Positions 22,626 to 34,003 of a stretch of DNA of 64,000 nucleotides are shown here, piece after piece. The number at the start of each line of letters is the position of its first letter. Position 1 is the first letter of the stretch. The translations under genes and the position numbers were made by a program. The stretch is from Phymatolithon calcareum (lineage: Eukaryota > Rhodophyta > Florideophyceae > Hapalidiales), in assembly GCA_977006965.1 (NCBI GenBank), contig OZ345358.1, positions 2,666,001-2,730,000 on the forward strand, in the 5' to 3' direction. The notes beneath the pieces were generated by a model. The model was not told the origin of the DNA. It made no database searches and saw only the letters and a program-made list of their open reading frames with translations.

Positions 22626-23402
22626 CTATCTTATTTTTATGATGTGAATTGTATTCTGTAGATGAATGTCAAACATGTACATTTCCATATTCGAAAGATG
22701 AAGCTTGATGGCCTTGTCGTTTCGGAGGTAAGGGGATCTGAAGCTGAAGTAACTACAGAACAGGTTTCAGATGTATCGATTAATCGATCATTTGTAAGAA
22801 TGTATCAACACTGCCTGACAGGATGTCTACACGTGTCTCTGTGCACTTGTACAACACACTTCTGGGCATCGTGGCAGTACTCGGCACTCAGCAATATCTC
22901 CGCTTCTCGGCTTAGCGTCTTTCGTGATGTGTGATACGCAATGGCTAAAATGGTGTTAAAATAGGTTTTCGCTCCTTCCACGCGTCCTATGGAGATACAC
23001 AAGGAATGAGATACAGAGCGGAATGATTAGCACTTCTGACAACTCATCCATCACCGACGACAACTCATCCACGGAGGGATTACCGTTTTCCTCTCTTCCA
23101 ATATCGAGCACCTTGTTCACACACATTAAAGGGACCGGTACACAAACACTTCACGTACCGGATACCCGCGCTCCTTTTCCTCGTTAAACACAAACACCTT
23201 CTGCACTCTAAGAAGACGTCCTGCGCAACTTTAAACCTACAAGCTGGACGACATTCTTACACATTCCCTATTGTAGGAAGGTTTTTTGAAAGCTAAACGG
23301 ACAGGTCAATTGCCAGATATTTGTCTAAATTCTCGTTTGCAAGGATGTATGATCTTCGACATCTTGCCTCTTTTTTTTATAAACTTAAATTTTTAAATTT
23401 AT

Positions 23403-23436
23403 TATATTTACCTTTTTTAAAAAAAAGGTAAATATA
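23403..23436. repeat. A/T-rich hairpin
   Basis: TATATTTACCTTTTTT is followed by its complement. AT-rich, so chance is less excluded than for the GC-containing hairpins. Confidence 0.6.
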
Positions 23437-24029
23437 GTAAAAACTAAACATATTTTTCGAACTTTCCATTATTTCCTGGCGGCTTTTGTACTATATACAC
23501 GTGTATTCTCTACATCATTGATTTTCTGCGAAATGGACCTGTAGATGGATCGAAACGGCCTCGCGAGCCTCAAGTGCCTCGTCCATGTTCTCACACCTAA
23601 TCACAAACGTATGCCTTGGGACCTAGTTGCTTTCAAATCCGAAAGAGAGCCATGAGCCCTCCCCCGTTAATAAAAGTGGATTCTCACCAGGCTCCGCAGA
23701 TTTTTCGCGTGGCTTGCGTATTCTTATTTCCTTGTCTTTCGCTCCATACGGGCGTTATTAATGGCCAGGGGTCAAGACAAATCAAGGCAGGACCTGGCGG
23801 ATACGGCGACTCTTGCCCATCTCAGATGCTGAACTCTTCGAATGATTTGTCGAACAATAACCACGGAAAGAGCAACTACAGTACTGTAATCACAAGCCAT
23901 GTAGCACTAAAGGGATGTTGTGTACTGCGGCAATTTATAATCGATGTGCCCAACAAGAAACCCATACTGCAAGTGCACCAACATTTTAATTTTAATTCGA
24001 CAGTCGAAATTTGTCCGCAGTCGATAAGT

Positions 24030-25229
24030 CTATGTACTGTTAAGAAGAGCACTTCGAGCTGCTCTCTTTGCTTCACTTTTCTTCGCGTTGCTTCGCGCAG
24101 CGGCCTCCCGTTTGCCGATTTTCCTTCGCAGTTCTTTCTCTTTCTGCTTCTTATTCCACTCCTCCAAAAATGCAGCGCTTGCGCTTCGAGGCGTTACAGT
24201 TTTCTTTACCGCTGTCGGTGCAGGCACAAGACGCGCAATGGTCGCAGTTTGTCGTTTATGACCGGCACATAGTGGCTGAGTTCTTAGTTCCTCTTCTTCT
24301 GCCAAATTTTGACCTTGAAACGGTAGGGTAGGTTTTGGGACAGGCTTAAGACGGCACAGGCGATCCCCCATTCCCCAGTCAACCATTTTCTTAACCCCGC
24401 ATTCTGCAACACCAAACACTCTTGAGCAGTTCTGGGTTAGAAAATTAGAATGGATAAGCCTGCGGCCCAGACCAGACTTCTGGTATACACGAACTGTGCA
24501 ATTGCTGAACCAGTCCCCGATAAAGATGTGCTTATGAAAGCTTCTCTGGTTACGACTGACCAAAGTGCCATCTTTTCTGACAGCGCATCCTACGCAGCTC
24601 CATCGACGGCAATAGCAGCCCACAGGGTAAATAGGCTCGTGCACGGCATTTCCCTGAAACAGCTTCAGAATGCTACTTTCCAGCATTTCAAAGTCCAATC
24701 TTCCACTCTGCGTGGTTAAAGCGCTTAGAAAGAGACACTTGTCAAACTCCAGGTTAAGAAGGACTGAGCTCGTCAAGTCTTCCTGTCTGTAGAAGCACAT
24801 ATCAACAATATTGGCGTCGTCATCAACAGATAGAAGTATTCTGGCACCTGTACGTTCGTTACAGACATAGTGCATAAAACGGTCCCTGCGGCGCATGGAT
24901 CTCGCAGCGGACCCTTCGGATGCATAGCTCTCCACACAAATACCCACAGCTATGTCATCCACGGTCTTCGCGGGCACAACTAATTGCAAAAGGAATAGCA
25001 CTAGTTGGGACTTGTCGAAACCATCGTACATCATGCAGGTGTACGAAACAGAATTCAAAAGCTGTTTAGGTGAAGAGAGAACGACCGCGTCAGCGAGTAC
25101 GTCAGGTCGTAGTAAGTAGTCTTGAACCCATTCTCGGTGTAGGTCCGTCATCACATCGTACAGCATCTCTCGCGTGGTGTCCCATGGCGAACCGAGCGGA
25201 AATTGCGTGTCTGCGATATGCCGTTCCAT
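24030..25229 (-). CDS. unrecognised 399-residue protein with Cys/Trp motif and basic tail
   Basis: The first ATG of the frame is at 25229. No known family is recognised. The N-terminal 200 residues are mixed alpha/beta in character. Near residue 210 lies GCYCRRWSCVGCAVRKDG, and about 35 residues later NCTVRV. This spacing parallels YCARRWVCVG...CATERV of the protein at 9726-10295, so a shared domain is likely. The last 55 residues are strongly basic and helical (EEWNKKQKEKELRRKIGKRE, then Ala/Lys/Arg), which could bind nucleic acid or be a nuclear signal. An acceptor-like pyrimidine tract ending in CAG lies upstream at about 25370 on this strand, so a 5' exon is possible but not in the ATG frame. 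Role unknown. Confidence 0.6.
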   Translation of the reverse strand: MERHIADTQFPLGSPWDTTREMLYDVMTDLHREWVQDYLLRPDVLADAVVLSSPKQLLNSVSYTCMMYDGFDKSQLVLFLLQLVVPAKTVDDIAVGICVESYASEGSAARSMRRRDRFMHYVCNERTGARILLSVDDDANIVDMCFYRQEDLTSSVLLNLEFDKCLFLSALTTQSGRLDFEMLESSILKLFQGNAVHEPIYPVGCYCRRWSCVGCAVRKDGTLVSRNQRSFHKHIFIGDWFSNCTVRVYQKSGLGRRLIHSNFLTQNCSRVFGVAECGVKKMVDWGMGDRLCRLKPVPKPTLPFQGQNLAEEEELRTQPLCAGHKRQTATIARLVPAPTAVKKTVTPRSASAAFLEEWNKKQKEKELRRKIGKREAAARSNAKKSEAKRAARSALLNST

Positions 25230-25777
25230 TGGCCAGCCGCGATGGCCAGGAAGCGATATTAACCGCCTTGGGCGGAAATTGGTAGAAAGCGATCTCTAGG
25301 TCGTGGAAGACGAAACTTGCGGTTTGGTTGCAGGCGAGGTGCGAGGAATTCCTTGCAGGCCTGGAGAAAGAAAGGAAAAGTGTTGAAAAATCAACTTCTG
25401 ATGATATTTCTGCTTCGTATCAAAAGACCAATCAGGAAGGGGTCCATGTCGCTGACGAAGCAGATCATTGGGTAGTTTATTTCTCTGTGAAATTCTAGGA
25501 CATGATCGGACCGTACGCTCGGAATCCGGGCTGTAAGCTTGATGGCGGTTCAAAATTCGGGGCCACTGCTACATAGTTTCCATGTCATATCACATTTCGA
25601 CAAAAAGTGATGTGACCATAGTGATTCAACAAGGTGTGGATAGTCGCTCTAAGTGGATACGGAACGGCTTTCAGGAGCCGGGATTCCTCGAAATATAATC
25701 AAAATTAAGGATGTGGTGAATATTCTACAAGTGGACATCGAAATTATCCTTTTCAGCGGGATAAATCTGGACTGAGT

Positions 25778-25819
25778 GCATTCTGTGCTATCTCGCTGCA
25801 GGGAGATAGCACAGAATGC
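25778..25819. repeat. perfect hairpin, 17-bp arms
   Basis: GCATTCTGTGCTATCTC at 25778-25794 pairs exactly with 25803-25819; loop GCTGCAGG. Confidence 0.9.
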
Positions 25820-26243
25820 CATGGCAATCTGATATCGGTGTGTATCTGTCTCTTGTTGTCCAACAAGGCAGTGGCTTGCAAATGTGAGCTCGGCCAATGG
25901 CGAAACAAGAAAGCTAAGAAAGGCACTGGCAGCACACAACTTAGGGGAGATCCTATTGAGCGACCGCGTCGGGAGGCCACCCGCTAGTGTCAGCTCGTAA
26001 CGGAGAGACCCGACAGTCGAAAAAATTACTGGATGGGAGGCACCAAAAGCTCGCCAAGTTGGGTCACTGACTCGCACGTGCGTATCGCGGTAGCCGGTCG
26101 ACCTGACAGTGATAGAATTGTGTCGTTATTAGTGGGATATGCTATGCAACCCCCAGCAAGTAGGTTGGAAACGTAAAAGGTACCGCTCATCGCATCGAGT
26201 AAAGGATCGCATCTCAAGAACGCCACAATTGGCGAGAGCGAGT

Positions 26244-26321
26244 GCCGACTATCTTGGCAAGGTAGTCGGCTGTTGCACTGTCAGGGTCGGCATGGTAACC
26301 TTGCCAACCCTAGCAGTGCAA
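26244..26321. repeat. two adjacent hairpins
   Basis: GCCGACTATC/GGTAGTCGGC (26244-26270, one mismatch) and TTGCACTGTCAGGGT/ACCCTAGCAGTGCAA (26273-26321, about two mismatches). Confidence 0.75.
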
Positions 26322-27194
26322 TAATTCTCAGGAGTACTGTGTATAAAAAACGGTTCTGCCCTACCATCACAAATACATTGTGCTTTATTGTATTGTACAG
26401 TATTCTGCGTTTCCCCAAAGCGAGGTTAGCTGCCTCTCGAGGGTGTAGGTAACACTTGGCGTACCATGCGGTACTCGTCCACGCGAAGCATGTACCCAAG
26501 ACAACTGCATCGTTGATCTCTCGCGCGCATGACGACGTCGAATGAGGGCTCTCCGGCTTCTTCAGCCACTGCGTGACGTAGAAACGTGCTTGAGGAACGT
26601 CTTGGGCAAACACCACCACTTCCACGCTGCGCAAAATACCGGTCGGGTCGCTTCTGAACTCTGGTGGTATGTGTCGTGTCTTAGAAATGCGTGCTTTAGT
26701 TTACTGGAGTTAATCTAACATAGTGCTAAAGTAGTCTGCGCTAAGTGAATCTGATCACGTCGCATGGCTACTGATCTTATGGTTCAGAGTATATATGCCA
26801 AGACAGTGTCGGATAATCGCTGCGCAGAGCAGTCGCACGCGTCGACTCTAAGCCAGCCATCGTTTAGGTGGTGCGTGTTTATCACCAAAAGGGGACGTTA
26901 AGTGTAGGAGAATAAATGGGATGTATTCGTTCACGAAGGTATGCGCGCAGTCGATTGTAGCCGTTGACGTAGATGTAGGTGCAAATCATGCTGTGCGTCT
27001 TGTGGCTTGTGCCAAGAGTGCTAGCAAATTGGTTCGTCCAGTTTCAGCTCAATTGCCCCATAAATATGACGGAGAGATTGACGCTGTGCGCCCTGTTATC
27101 TTGGATAGCATGTTGGATGCAGTCAAATTCAGCTTCTATTTGACTTTCGTGGTCATATTCCAGGACGCACAACTGCAGACAAGAGTGGATACCT

Positions 27195-28145
27195 GGCTGT
27201 AGCCGAAAAGAAGAAGAAGAAAAAGAAATGTAGATTTTAATATAAAAGTTTCCAACGTATCTGTTGACGCCTGGGGCAACTTTCCTAGTGCCAAGAGGTT
27301 TTGGCTGGATTCTGTCTATAGAACAGTTTCTTATTTTGTTGGTGTAACACGATTCAGTGCGGTACAAAAACCCACCTCTGGTCTCCTTCGGGACCTCAAG
27401 AGGGAAAATTACTCCCCTGTCGTGTGGCACGCGGTGATTTTAGAGTGTGAGCAGTCCTTACTTGTCCACAGCTTGAAACGAAGTTAAGAGCTCGTCGAGT
27501 GCTCGCTTAGTCTAGGCGCTGTCCTCTTTGGAGAGTTTGTCCTTTGCGAGGCCATTTATCACGCCTTCGATGGCATCTTTCCCACGCTGTCCGATGAGCT
27601 CGGTAAGGGTGGAGGTGGTCATTGGAGAGAACATTCCAAATGACCACTTGATGGCGAATGTTCTATATCTTCTTGAGTTGAAGAGAAGGTGCGGGGGAAA
27701 CGAAACTTTCGCGCGAAGTATAGGTCGTTTTTTCGACATTTCCAAATCCTCGGCGACCTCCACTATCTTGTTTCTCTGGTATTTCTTGATGTTTGTTGTA
27801 GCTGTCGTTTCGTTTGCAGCTTCGCACAGAAAGCAATTCACTCTCGCTTGGACAATATCTCTCTCCGCTTCTAAACGTTCCTTGTTCGCGAGCCCTGTTA
27901 TTGGACGAGATATCAGCGAAACGCGTCTTTTTATCAATCTCTGCACAAAGCGTCGTGCAAGGACGTCTCTTCTTCCCTTGGGTTGTAGGATGCGACACAT
28001 GACTGTAGCCGAAGAGTTGAAGTTGAAGATTCATTTCGAATTTGATATCCGTTAATAGCCGTCTTAGATCGTCAAAGTGGGACCAGACTAGTGTAAGGCG
28101 GCGCTCAAGCGTTTGGCTTCTCCACTCCAATCCGTATTGGGACAT
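27195..28145 (-). mobile_element. family E retroelement copy with coding remnant
   Basis: On the minus strand a coding part (28145 to 27512) is followed by a 3' region whose end (GCGTCAACAGATACGTTGG, AATATAAAAG-like, then CTTCTTCTTCTT) matches 1-240 and 5600-5832. This copy links the family E tail to protein-coding sequence. The 5' boundary is not determined. Confidence 0.55.
27512..28145 (-). pseudogene. unrecognised transposon ORF, frameshifted
   Basis: Two overlapping frames, 28145-27663 (MSQYGLEWRSQTLERRLTLV...) and 28000-27512 (…TELIGQRGKDAIEGVINGLA), appear to be one protein with a shift near 28000. Ending just upstream of a family E 3' region, it is probably the element's own ORF. No RT or transposase motif is visible; the part shown is helical and basic. 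Confidence 0.4.
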
Positions 28146-28419
28146 GGAACTCTAGTGGATTCTCTAACATCAAAATGAGCATGTTGCATGATAAAGAGAT
28201 ACGATGTCCTAGGGATCACAAGTACAATCATTTTTTGTAGTTGCGAACTCAGACTTATAAAACATGCAAGATGAAGAAAATATTACTGAAGCGTCAACAG
28301 TACTGATGGCGTTCTTGTTGATTATGCGCTGGAGATGATCAATGAAGACGGTAAACAAATTCGAAATAATTTGGGCTTAATACCCCTCAATTTCTACTAT
28401 GCGCAACGCAAGGAAAGGG

Positions 28420-29284
28420 GGGATATGTGTTGATTTATTTTAAAAGCTCCCAAGGCCTCTCTTGAAGAGTAACAGGGCCGCTTTCGCACGATTTTCTAAG
28501 CTCACGTAGTTTGACTGTTCAGTATATCCTTGATTCGTATTTCTCTCCCAACAAGTGCTCCAGTGAGTCGCTTACATTCATATTCAATTTCAGGACTAAT
28601 CTTGGATGAAGATAGAATGCGTTGGAGCGCGACCAGCTCAATCACGGCTGTGACACCAAAGTATGCACAAAGTACTGATTTTCTCCAAAGAGGTGCTCTA
28701 TTGAATATCAGCCGTCGGCATCGCAACCGTGTAGACCTTTCTCTTACGCGGAGAACCATCGGTAGATTGTTCGAATCAGTTGGTATCTCGAGCGATCTTC
28801 CCTCTTCTTCCTCTGCCCATAACTCAATTCTTTCTTTTCGTCGCCCTTTCTTTGAGACTGAGCCCTCCCTGGCTTTGTCGAGAGCTTGCTGCAGATCTTC
28901 ATATTTCTTGAGGCACTCTATGTCCTTGGTTGCCTCCTTAATATCTTCATCTCTCCCAGAATACTCATCTGCTTCGTCGAGGCGCTTCTTCTGTTTCACT
29001 AGACTCGCAGAGAACATTTCTGCTTGGTGTCTTCTCCTCATGGCAGGTGGTTCTAGTCGGCACAGAACTCGCATTCTTCCATGGCGGTGCTGGGCATATG
29101 TCCCAAAAACATACTTGAAGAATAAACCTTCTGCAGATTCGATTGCTGATTGTAATCGCTTTGTCAGAGGCGTGACGTGGAGTGCATACTCCCACTTTGG
29201 CAAAATAAGCGACAACGCAAGGAAAAGCCGGCTCAGCTCTTCTGACTTTTCTCGCTGACGTCCTTCTCGCTGGACATATCTCAA
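28420..29284 (-). mobile_element. LINE copy, family B, C-terminal ORF and 3' end
   Basis: The minus-strand frame 29284-28502 encodes the post-RT region: KWEYALHVTPLTKRLQSAIE, then RVLCRLEPPAMRRRH, EYSGRDEDIKEATKDIECLK and EGRSLEIPTDSNNLP. These align with 60350-60840 and, more distantly, with 58789-59472. The 3' end (28420-28501) is the family B terminus. RT itself is absent, so the copy is 5'-truncated, but the remaining 260 codons are uninterrupted, which suggests a fairly recent insertion. Confidence 0.75.
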
Positions 29285-31139
29285 ATTTTCTGAGCCGCGC
29301 TGTGCTTACCTTTCCAAAGATATAAGAACACGCTTACGAAATTTAGTGACATGAGCCCGTTTCCGAGCGACGTTGAAACGGTAATAGCGCCGCCTGACAC
29401 ATGCGTATTGCCTCAATGTCACCTTCTTCCTCCTTATGCATTCTCTGGCTGCAAGGCAGCACAGGTACTCTCAAGAATACCCAGATATAGTAACTCGCAT
29501 TTCCAGACGCCGCTTCGACTCTACAATTTCGGCTGACACTGGCGTAATTGTGGGCGAGGAGTGGAGTCTGGATGAACTTGAGATCGAGCAACCTTCTTTG
29601 ACTCGCGGTACCTTTTCGAGCTCGTCATGCAAACCCAGAGAGAACTTGGTCCGAGTCCCATGCTCTGTAGTATTTTCATGTTTCAGTTGGTGGGGGAAGC
29701 AGTAGCAGACTTTGGTCGCGTACTATTTTACGCAATGGCGTTCCATGATGCAATACGGGAATACTATTCACAGCTCTGTGTGCTAGCAATAGTTACTGCA
29801 ATAATCAGTGACACCACAATAGGTTATTTTTATGGCAATCACAACAAAACGATGTACATCACAAGTAGGGAACAGGGAATAACGTAGTTGAACTAGCGTC
29901 TGTAATTACTTTATTCAATATATGTGCTGTTTGGAACGTGGTTGAACGTGCGTCAGCATCGTAGTACATTTTTATAAATCGCTCTGTAATCTGGATTGGA
30001 TGCTAACATAGGCAACGTAGTGCGCTGAAATAAGAAGTTATTCTTGGTTCTGCAATAGACTATTCCTATTCAATATTGCAATAAACGGGAATTGAAATTA
30101 ATTATGACCAAAGTCTGAGCAGTAGCCGTTGAATCGATCTTCTTGTGAAACGGACTTAGCTATCCTCGATCTCATCTGCAGTTTCTGATGGCCACAGGAG
30201 GAGAAGGCACTGCAAACATATTGGCACTCTAAGTCTGTGTTTTTCTCTTGTAGTCATGCAATGATGCAGTGGCACCAGAAGCTGCAGGAATAGGTGACCT
30301 AAATTCCGGCATAGGTTCTGCGAGCAGGGAGCATGCAATATGCTTCCAGCAAACCCCATGGCTGGAAGGAAATCGGAAGCCTACTTAAGCAGTTACCCCT
30401 TCGTAGTTTTAGTAGGAAGCATCGCATCAGAGAGAGATCACCCCTTTTTCAAGATAAAACCAACCTTATCTTTACACACCCAGTGATTAAGCTGAAATTT
30501 ACTAATGTTTCGTTTACTTTTAAGTACAGTCCTACTTAAATTACCGCCTTGCGTTCCTCTTGTTAAGTGTTTGAAAGTAGCTTGCTTCTCTGCCTCCGGC
30601 TCGTGCTTTAGACGGGCTGCACGCGAAGCCGCCGAGGTCGCTCCTCGACCCTCGAGTCTATGTGGACGATCGGAACGTAATGTATGGGTGCTAGTATTAG
30701 GGTCAGATAAGCCTGAGAGCTAGACAAAGCAATTATTTTGCTCGTTCCGGCCGGAAAAGTTGCAACAGAACATTTTCAAAAACAAGAAAAGAAGGTGATG
30801 TAAATGCAAAGGTCAATTGACTAATTCAGAGTACATGTGCTTCGTTATTGGTGCTTCGCTGCAGCACCATTCTTGCCTTCCGTGTCAAGAAGGTTCACAG
30901 TGTGGTCACACATGGCACATGTTCTGAAAACTTCATTTCGAAAAAAATCAGAATTGTAAAGTCGCCAGCTTTCGTTTCCGCAGTAGACTTGCCTCTAATT
31001 CAACAAACTAACCGTTCTAAAATTCATGGTTAGCGAAAGTCTATCCAGAGCGTGATTGTCGCCGGTGGTTGGCGAACAGTGCGTCTGTTCCTGTGCAGTA
31101 ACCTACAGAATACAGAGGAAATTCGCAAGCCTCAGTCAG
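29285..31139. other. gene-free stretch
   Basis: No recognised coding sequence or repeat, apart from TTGCAATA-rich DNA near 30050-30090. Frames up to 89 codons (29436-29705) lack motifs. Confidence 0.4.
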
Positions 31140-31225
31140 ACTCGCAAGAAGTAGGATAGAATGGATGAAACTTAGACCCTCGAATCTCTGCTAGCCCCAT
31201 TAGGGGAAAAGGCAAAATGAATGAA
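31140..31225 (+). mobile_element. short LINE 3' end, family C
   Basis: AGGATAGAATGGA, then CCCTCGAATCTCTGCTAGCC, CCATTAGGGGAAAAGGC and AAAATGAATGA match 8446-8525 closely. It abuts the TIR element at 31226. Confidence 0.75.
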
Positions 31226-31806
31226 AGGAAATTCGCTAAATGGTTAGAGAAATGGGGAAAATTCGCTAAACGACATCCTTAGCCACACCTACTATCCATC
31301 CGTTACGCAGAGAACTCTGCGACAGTAATATTTGTTGCGTTGGCTACTCGCTCTGCTTTAGCTCCTCGTTTCGAGTAGCATCTCAGGCTTCGCAGGCGTT
31401 GAGGTCGATGATCATGTACTGAGCCGCTTTGTCAATGTGCTTTCGCTTCGCCTCGACAAGGGTTTTGGATGCCGGGCCGACCGCATGTCCGTGAGAAGTG
31501 ACCTCTGTGACCGGGCGCAAGTGCGAAGATCGCTTCACACGCAGCCGTATAGCTCACCAGATGATGACGGAGGGCAAGTTCCTCACTCCTTACTGCTACA
31601 AGCAGCACCAGGAAAAAGTCATCCGAGAGGAGAAGCAGCTTGTGGAGCCGTATGTCATCGAAAGCGGCGCGCTGAGCTGTTTTGCTCGCATCGAAGTCAG
31701 CCTTGTGACTTCAGCTTAGCGAACGAGTACGAGGAGGGGCATAAAGTTCTCTGCGTAACGGATAAGTAGTAGGAGTGTCTACGGGTGTCTATTTAGCGAA
31801 TTTCCT
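31226..31806. mobile_element. TIR element, about 580 bp
   Basis: Outer ends pair exactly: AGGAAATTCGCTAAAT at 31226-31241 with 31791-31806. A second block, ACACCTACTATCCATCCGTT and following CGCAGAGAACT (31285-31316), pairs with 31741-31778. The left side has an extra AATTCGCTAAA copy, so the arms are about 95 and 66 bp. Internal frames (31437-31769, 31498-31719) are unrecognised. Long TIRs and a short interior suggest a non-autonomous, perhaps Mutator-like, element. Confidence 0.75.
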
Positions 31807-32350
31807 CGTATAATACAAGTTTTGCAGACGTCTGCATCTGCACAATTGTAATTTTGTGCTCCCGACATGGTTCGTGCTCCGGAAGCAAGTACGTATACTT
31901 TACAGTCTTGGCCACCGCATGCGCTTTTGTGGAAAGAGGCTCTTTCCACTCCGCAGAAGTTTTGGAAAATGGAAAGATGATTTTAGCATGCTGCTAGCTG
32001 CATTACCTCGACTGCCGACAGGCAACATCTGGACGAGTTTCAATTGATCGCTCCGTGCCAGAGCTTTGCCCATGCCCCTGTGATCTCCTTTGTAACGATA
32101 ATAAAAATAATTTTCTGTCCAGGCGTGCGTCCTCGTGAACAGCAGGGCACTCCTTTTTGTGAGCTAAAAGCAGTCCCTTGATCTGAACTAGCATTGTGAA
32201 TTATTTTCAACGCCGACCACAATCAAATGACAGCTTTCGCTTCTCCGGCAAAACTCCTCTTCTTCGACGGCAATATATAAGAGCGACTGGAAAAACCTAT
32301 TGACAAACCAGCACCCTGTCGACGGCAACTGGTTAACGAAACTGTCTCCG
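31807..32350. other. gene-free stretch
   Basis: No motif or repeat recognised. It includes the promoter region of the secreted-protein gene at 32351. Confidence 0.4.
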
Positions 32351-33046
32351 ATGGCATTCCGCGCCATTCTTTCAGTCTTTTGCGTGCTCTGCGCTCTACA
32401 GCTAATCACGGCGCAGCTCCCTCCGCTCAAGATCACGTCGTGCAAGCGCCGCTCTATCAAAGTGCTCTTCCGCGCTGAGGAACGTCCCACTGTGTCAGTG
32501 TATCGTGCGTGCGGGTTCACAACCGGTCCAACCTCCTCCAGCGAAGTGCCATGTGGCGGTCCATTCAACGACAAGATAAGGCCGTGGTGCTCGAAGCAGA
32601 AGTGTCCCCCGGGTGTACGCTGCAAGTACTGCGGCTTCCGTGTGAACCCGAGAGCATTCCCGCGCTTCTACCACAACCTCAACGGCACCACCCCGACACT
32701 CGGGAGGTACTTTTTCCAGTTGAATGACCCGGACTTTTGCTCTGGATTTGTCCTGCAAATCGATAGCGATTTCGAAAACTCCGGCGAGGAATGGTTTGCC
32801 CGCAATGGATTTGATGTGGGCTGCAAGGACCGCGTGAATTGCTTTTCGTGGCGCAAGGACTGCAAGATTAATGCGGCGCCTTTCGATCTGGCAATATATG
32901 CTCAGGGCTGTGATGCGCAACTGTATCGACGGAATGACCAGAATAATAATGCGATTAGTGTTCGAAAGTGCTACCGCGGTGAAGTCACAAAGGGTATTCC
33001 GTCAGGTGAGGCGGTAGGCAAGGACTGTCCGCTGCGGCTTATCTAA
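32351..33046 (+). CDS. secreted Cys-rich protein, unknown family
   Basis: The 231-residue product starts at ATG 32351 with a clear signal peptide (MAFRAILSVFCVLCALQLIT, cleavage likely after ITA). The mature part has about 17 Cys residues in pattern C-G-F, WCSKQKCPPGVRCKYCGF, then spaced Cys such as GCKDRVNC and KDC, suggesting a disulphide-bonded extracellular or wall protein. One N-glycosylation sequon (NGT) is present near residue 112. There is no TM segment or GPI-like tail. I do not recognise a family. It opens a cluster of secreted or membrane proteins (X, Y and RING genes) to the right. Single exon, with upstream non-ATG codons excluded. Confidence 0.7.
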   Translation: MAFRAILSVFCVLCALQLITAQLPPLKITSCKRRSIKVLFRAEERPTVSVYRACGFTTGPTSSSEVPCGGPFNDKIRPWCSKQKCPPGVRCKYCGFRVNPRAFPRFYHNLNGTTPTLGRYFFQLNDPDFCSGFVLQIDSDFENSGEEWFARNGFDVGCKDRVNCFSWRKDCKINAAPFDLAIYAQGCDAQLYRRNDQNNNAISVRKCYRGEVTKGIPSGEAVGKDCPLRLI

Positions 33047-34003
33047 GAGGTGGTATACTTTAAGCATTGGTATTGGCATACTTTTCAAGGAAACGAATTG
33101 TGAACATAAATGGTACTCTAGTGATTGCGTCATTCTTGTTTTCTCAACTGTACCCGTAACACCCAGCTACGCGATATGTCGACATAGACTGTTGCAACCT
33201 GCGTTTGGTTTCAACGATGGCCTTGTGTCTAACGATGGTGTTGTGCTAATTGATCTTCGAGTTCCCTCTGCTAGAGAAAGCTATCTTGCTTAAATAGTCT
33301 AACTTCAGAGATGTGCCCGTTGTGGTGCACTGTCGGCGGTCGCTGTCAATATCGGTTCACTTGATGGCTAATGGTGAGCCGCAAACGAATACACAGTGAA
33401 CGGTTAGTTACCTGCCAAATACACAGCTATCGGCAATTGAAAGTTACTTTTGTTCCATCTTCCTCGTACTAACGTGATACCGTGCGGTTGGTGGCGCCCC
33501 CTGGCAAGTGTAATGTAGAATTACTGGACCACCTCGTAATAGTCGTATTGAATTTAGCCCTGCCCCCGATTCTCGACCGCTTTGTCTTCAGGCGTTTAGT
33601 AGCGATATATTATTAGATATTTTCGACTGTATCGTAGATGAGAAGCATTGCTTCGTGCTTTTCTAGTAACCAGGGCCGGAATTTATTCCACAGGTTTAAG
33701 CAGCATTGGTAAATATGAACGTGTACTACAATCATTGGACTTGATCGCGTACTCCAGCTTTCAATTCCGTCTTCAGCACTTAGGAATTCCTGAAAACGTA
33801 ATTGAAAAAAAAGTGCACACCTTTGCAAGTGCAAAAAGGTCGCAAATCACAATCAATACTGGAAGGGAGACAGTCTTTCCGTGATATATCTTAACCGTGC
33901 CGAATCTACCAGTCGTGAGCACAGTTCGCCTACATGAAGCGCATCTGTCTCCAAAATCTCCAACTACGGACAAGGTTTGAGAATGTCGCATAATCATCGG
34001 ACC
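33047..34003. other. gene-free stretch
   Basis: Nothing recognised. Holds the 3' end of the secreted-protein gene and the promoter of the X gene. Confidence 0.4.

Larger units (their letters stand above)
19749..24029. other. 4.3-kb gene-free stretch
   Basis: Contains a hairpin (20650-20686), a TIR-like repeat (22264-22420), a family D-like tail (22500-22625), an A/T hairpin (23403-23436) and several TACAGTA heptamers (near 20217, 22445, 23878). Frames at 20675-20977 and 23616-24272 lack recognised motifs. The latter overlaps the next gene antisense. Confidence 0.45.
25230..27194. other. gene-free stretch with hairpins
   Basis: Holds a perfect hairpin at 25778-25819 and two adjacent ones at 26244-26321. 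Open frames here (for example 26281-26634 minus) show no motif. Confidence 0.45.

Noticed and set aside
23616-24272. 218-codon plus-strand frame
   Set aside because: Its 3' part is antisense to the 399-residue gene, and composition of the 5' part is not supported by any motif or neighbour.
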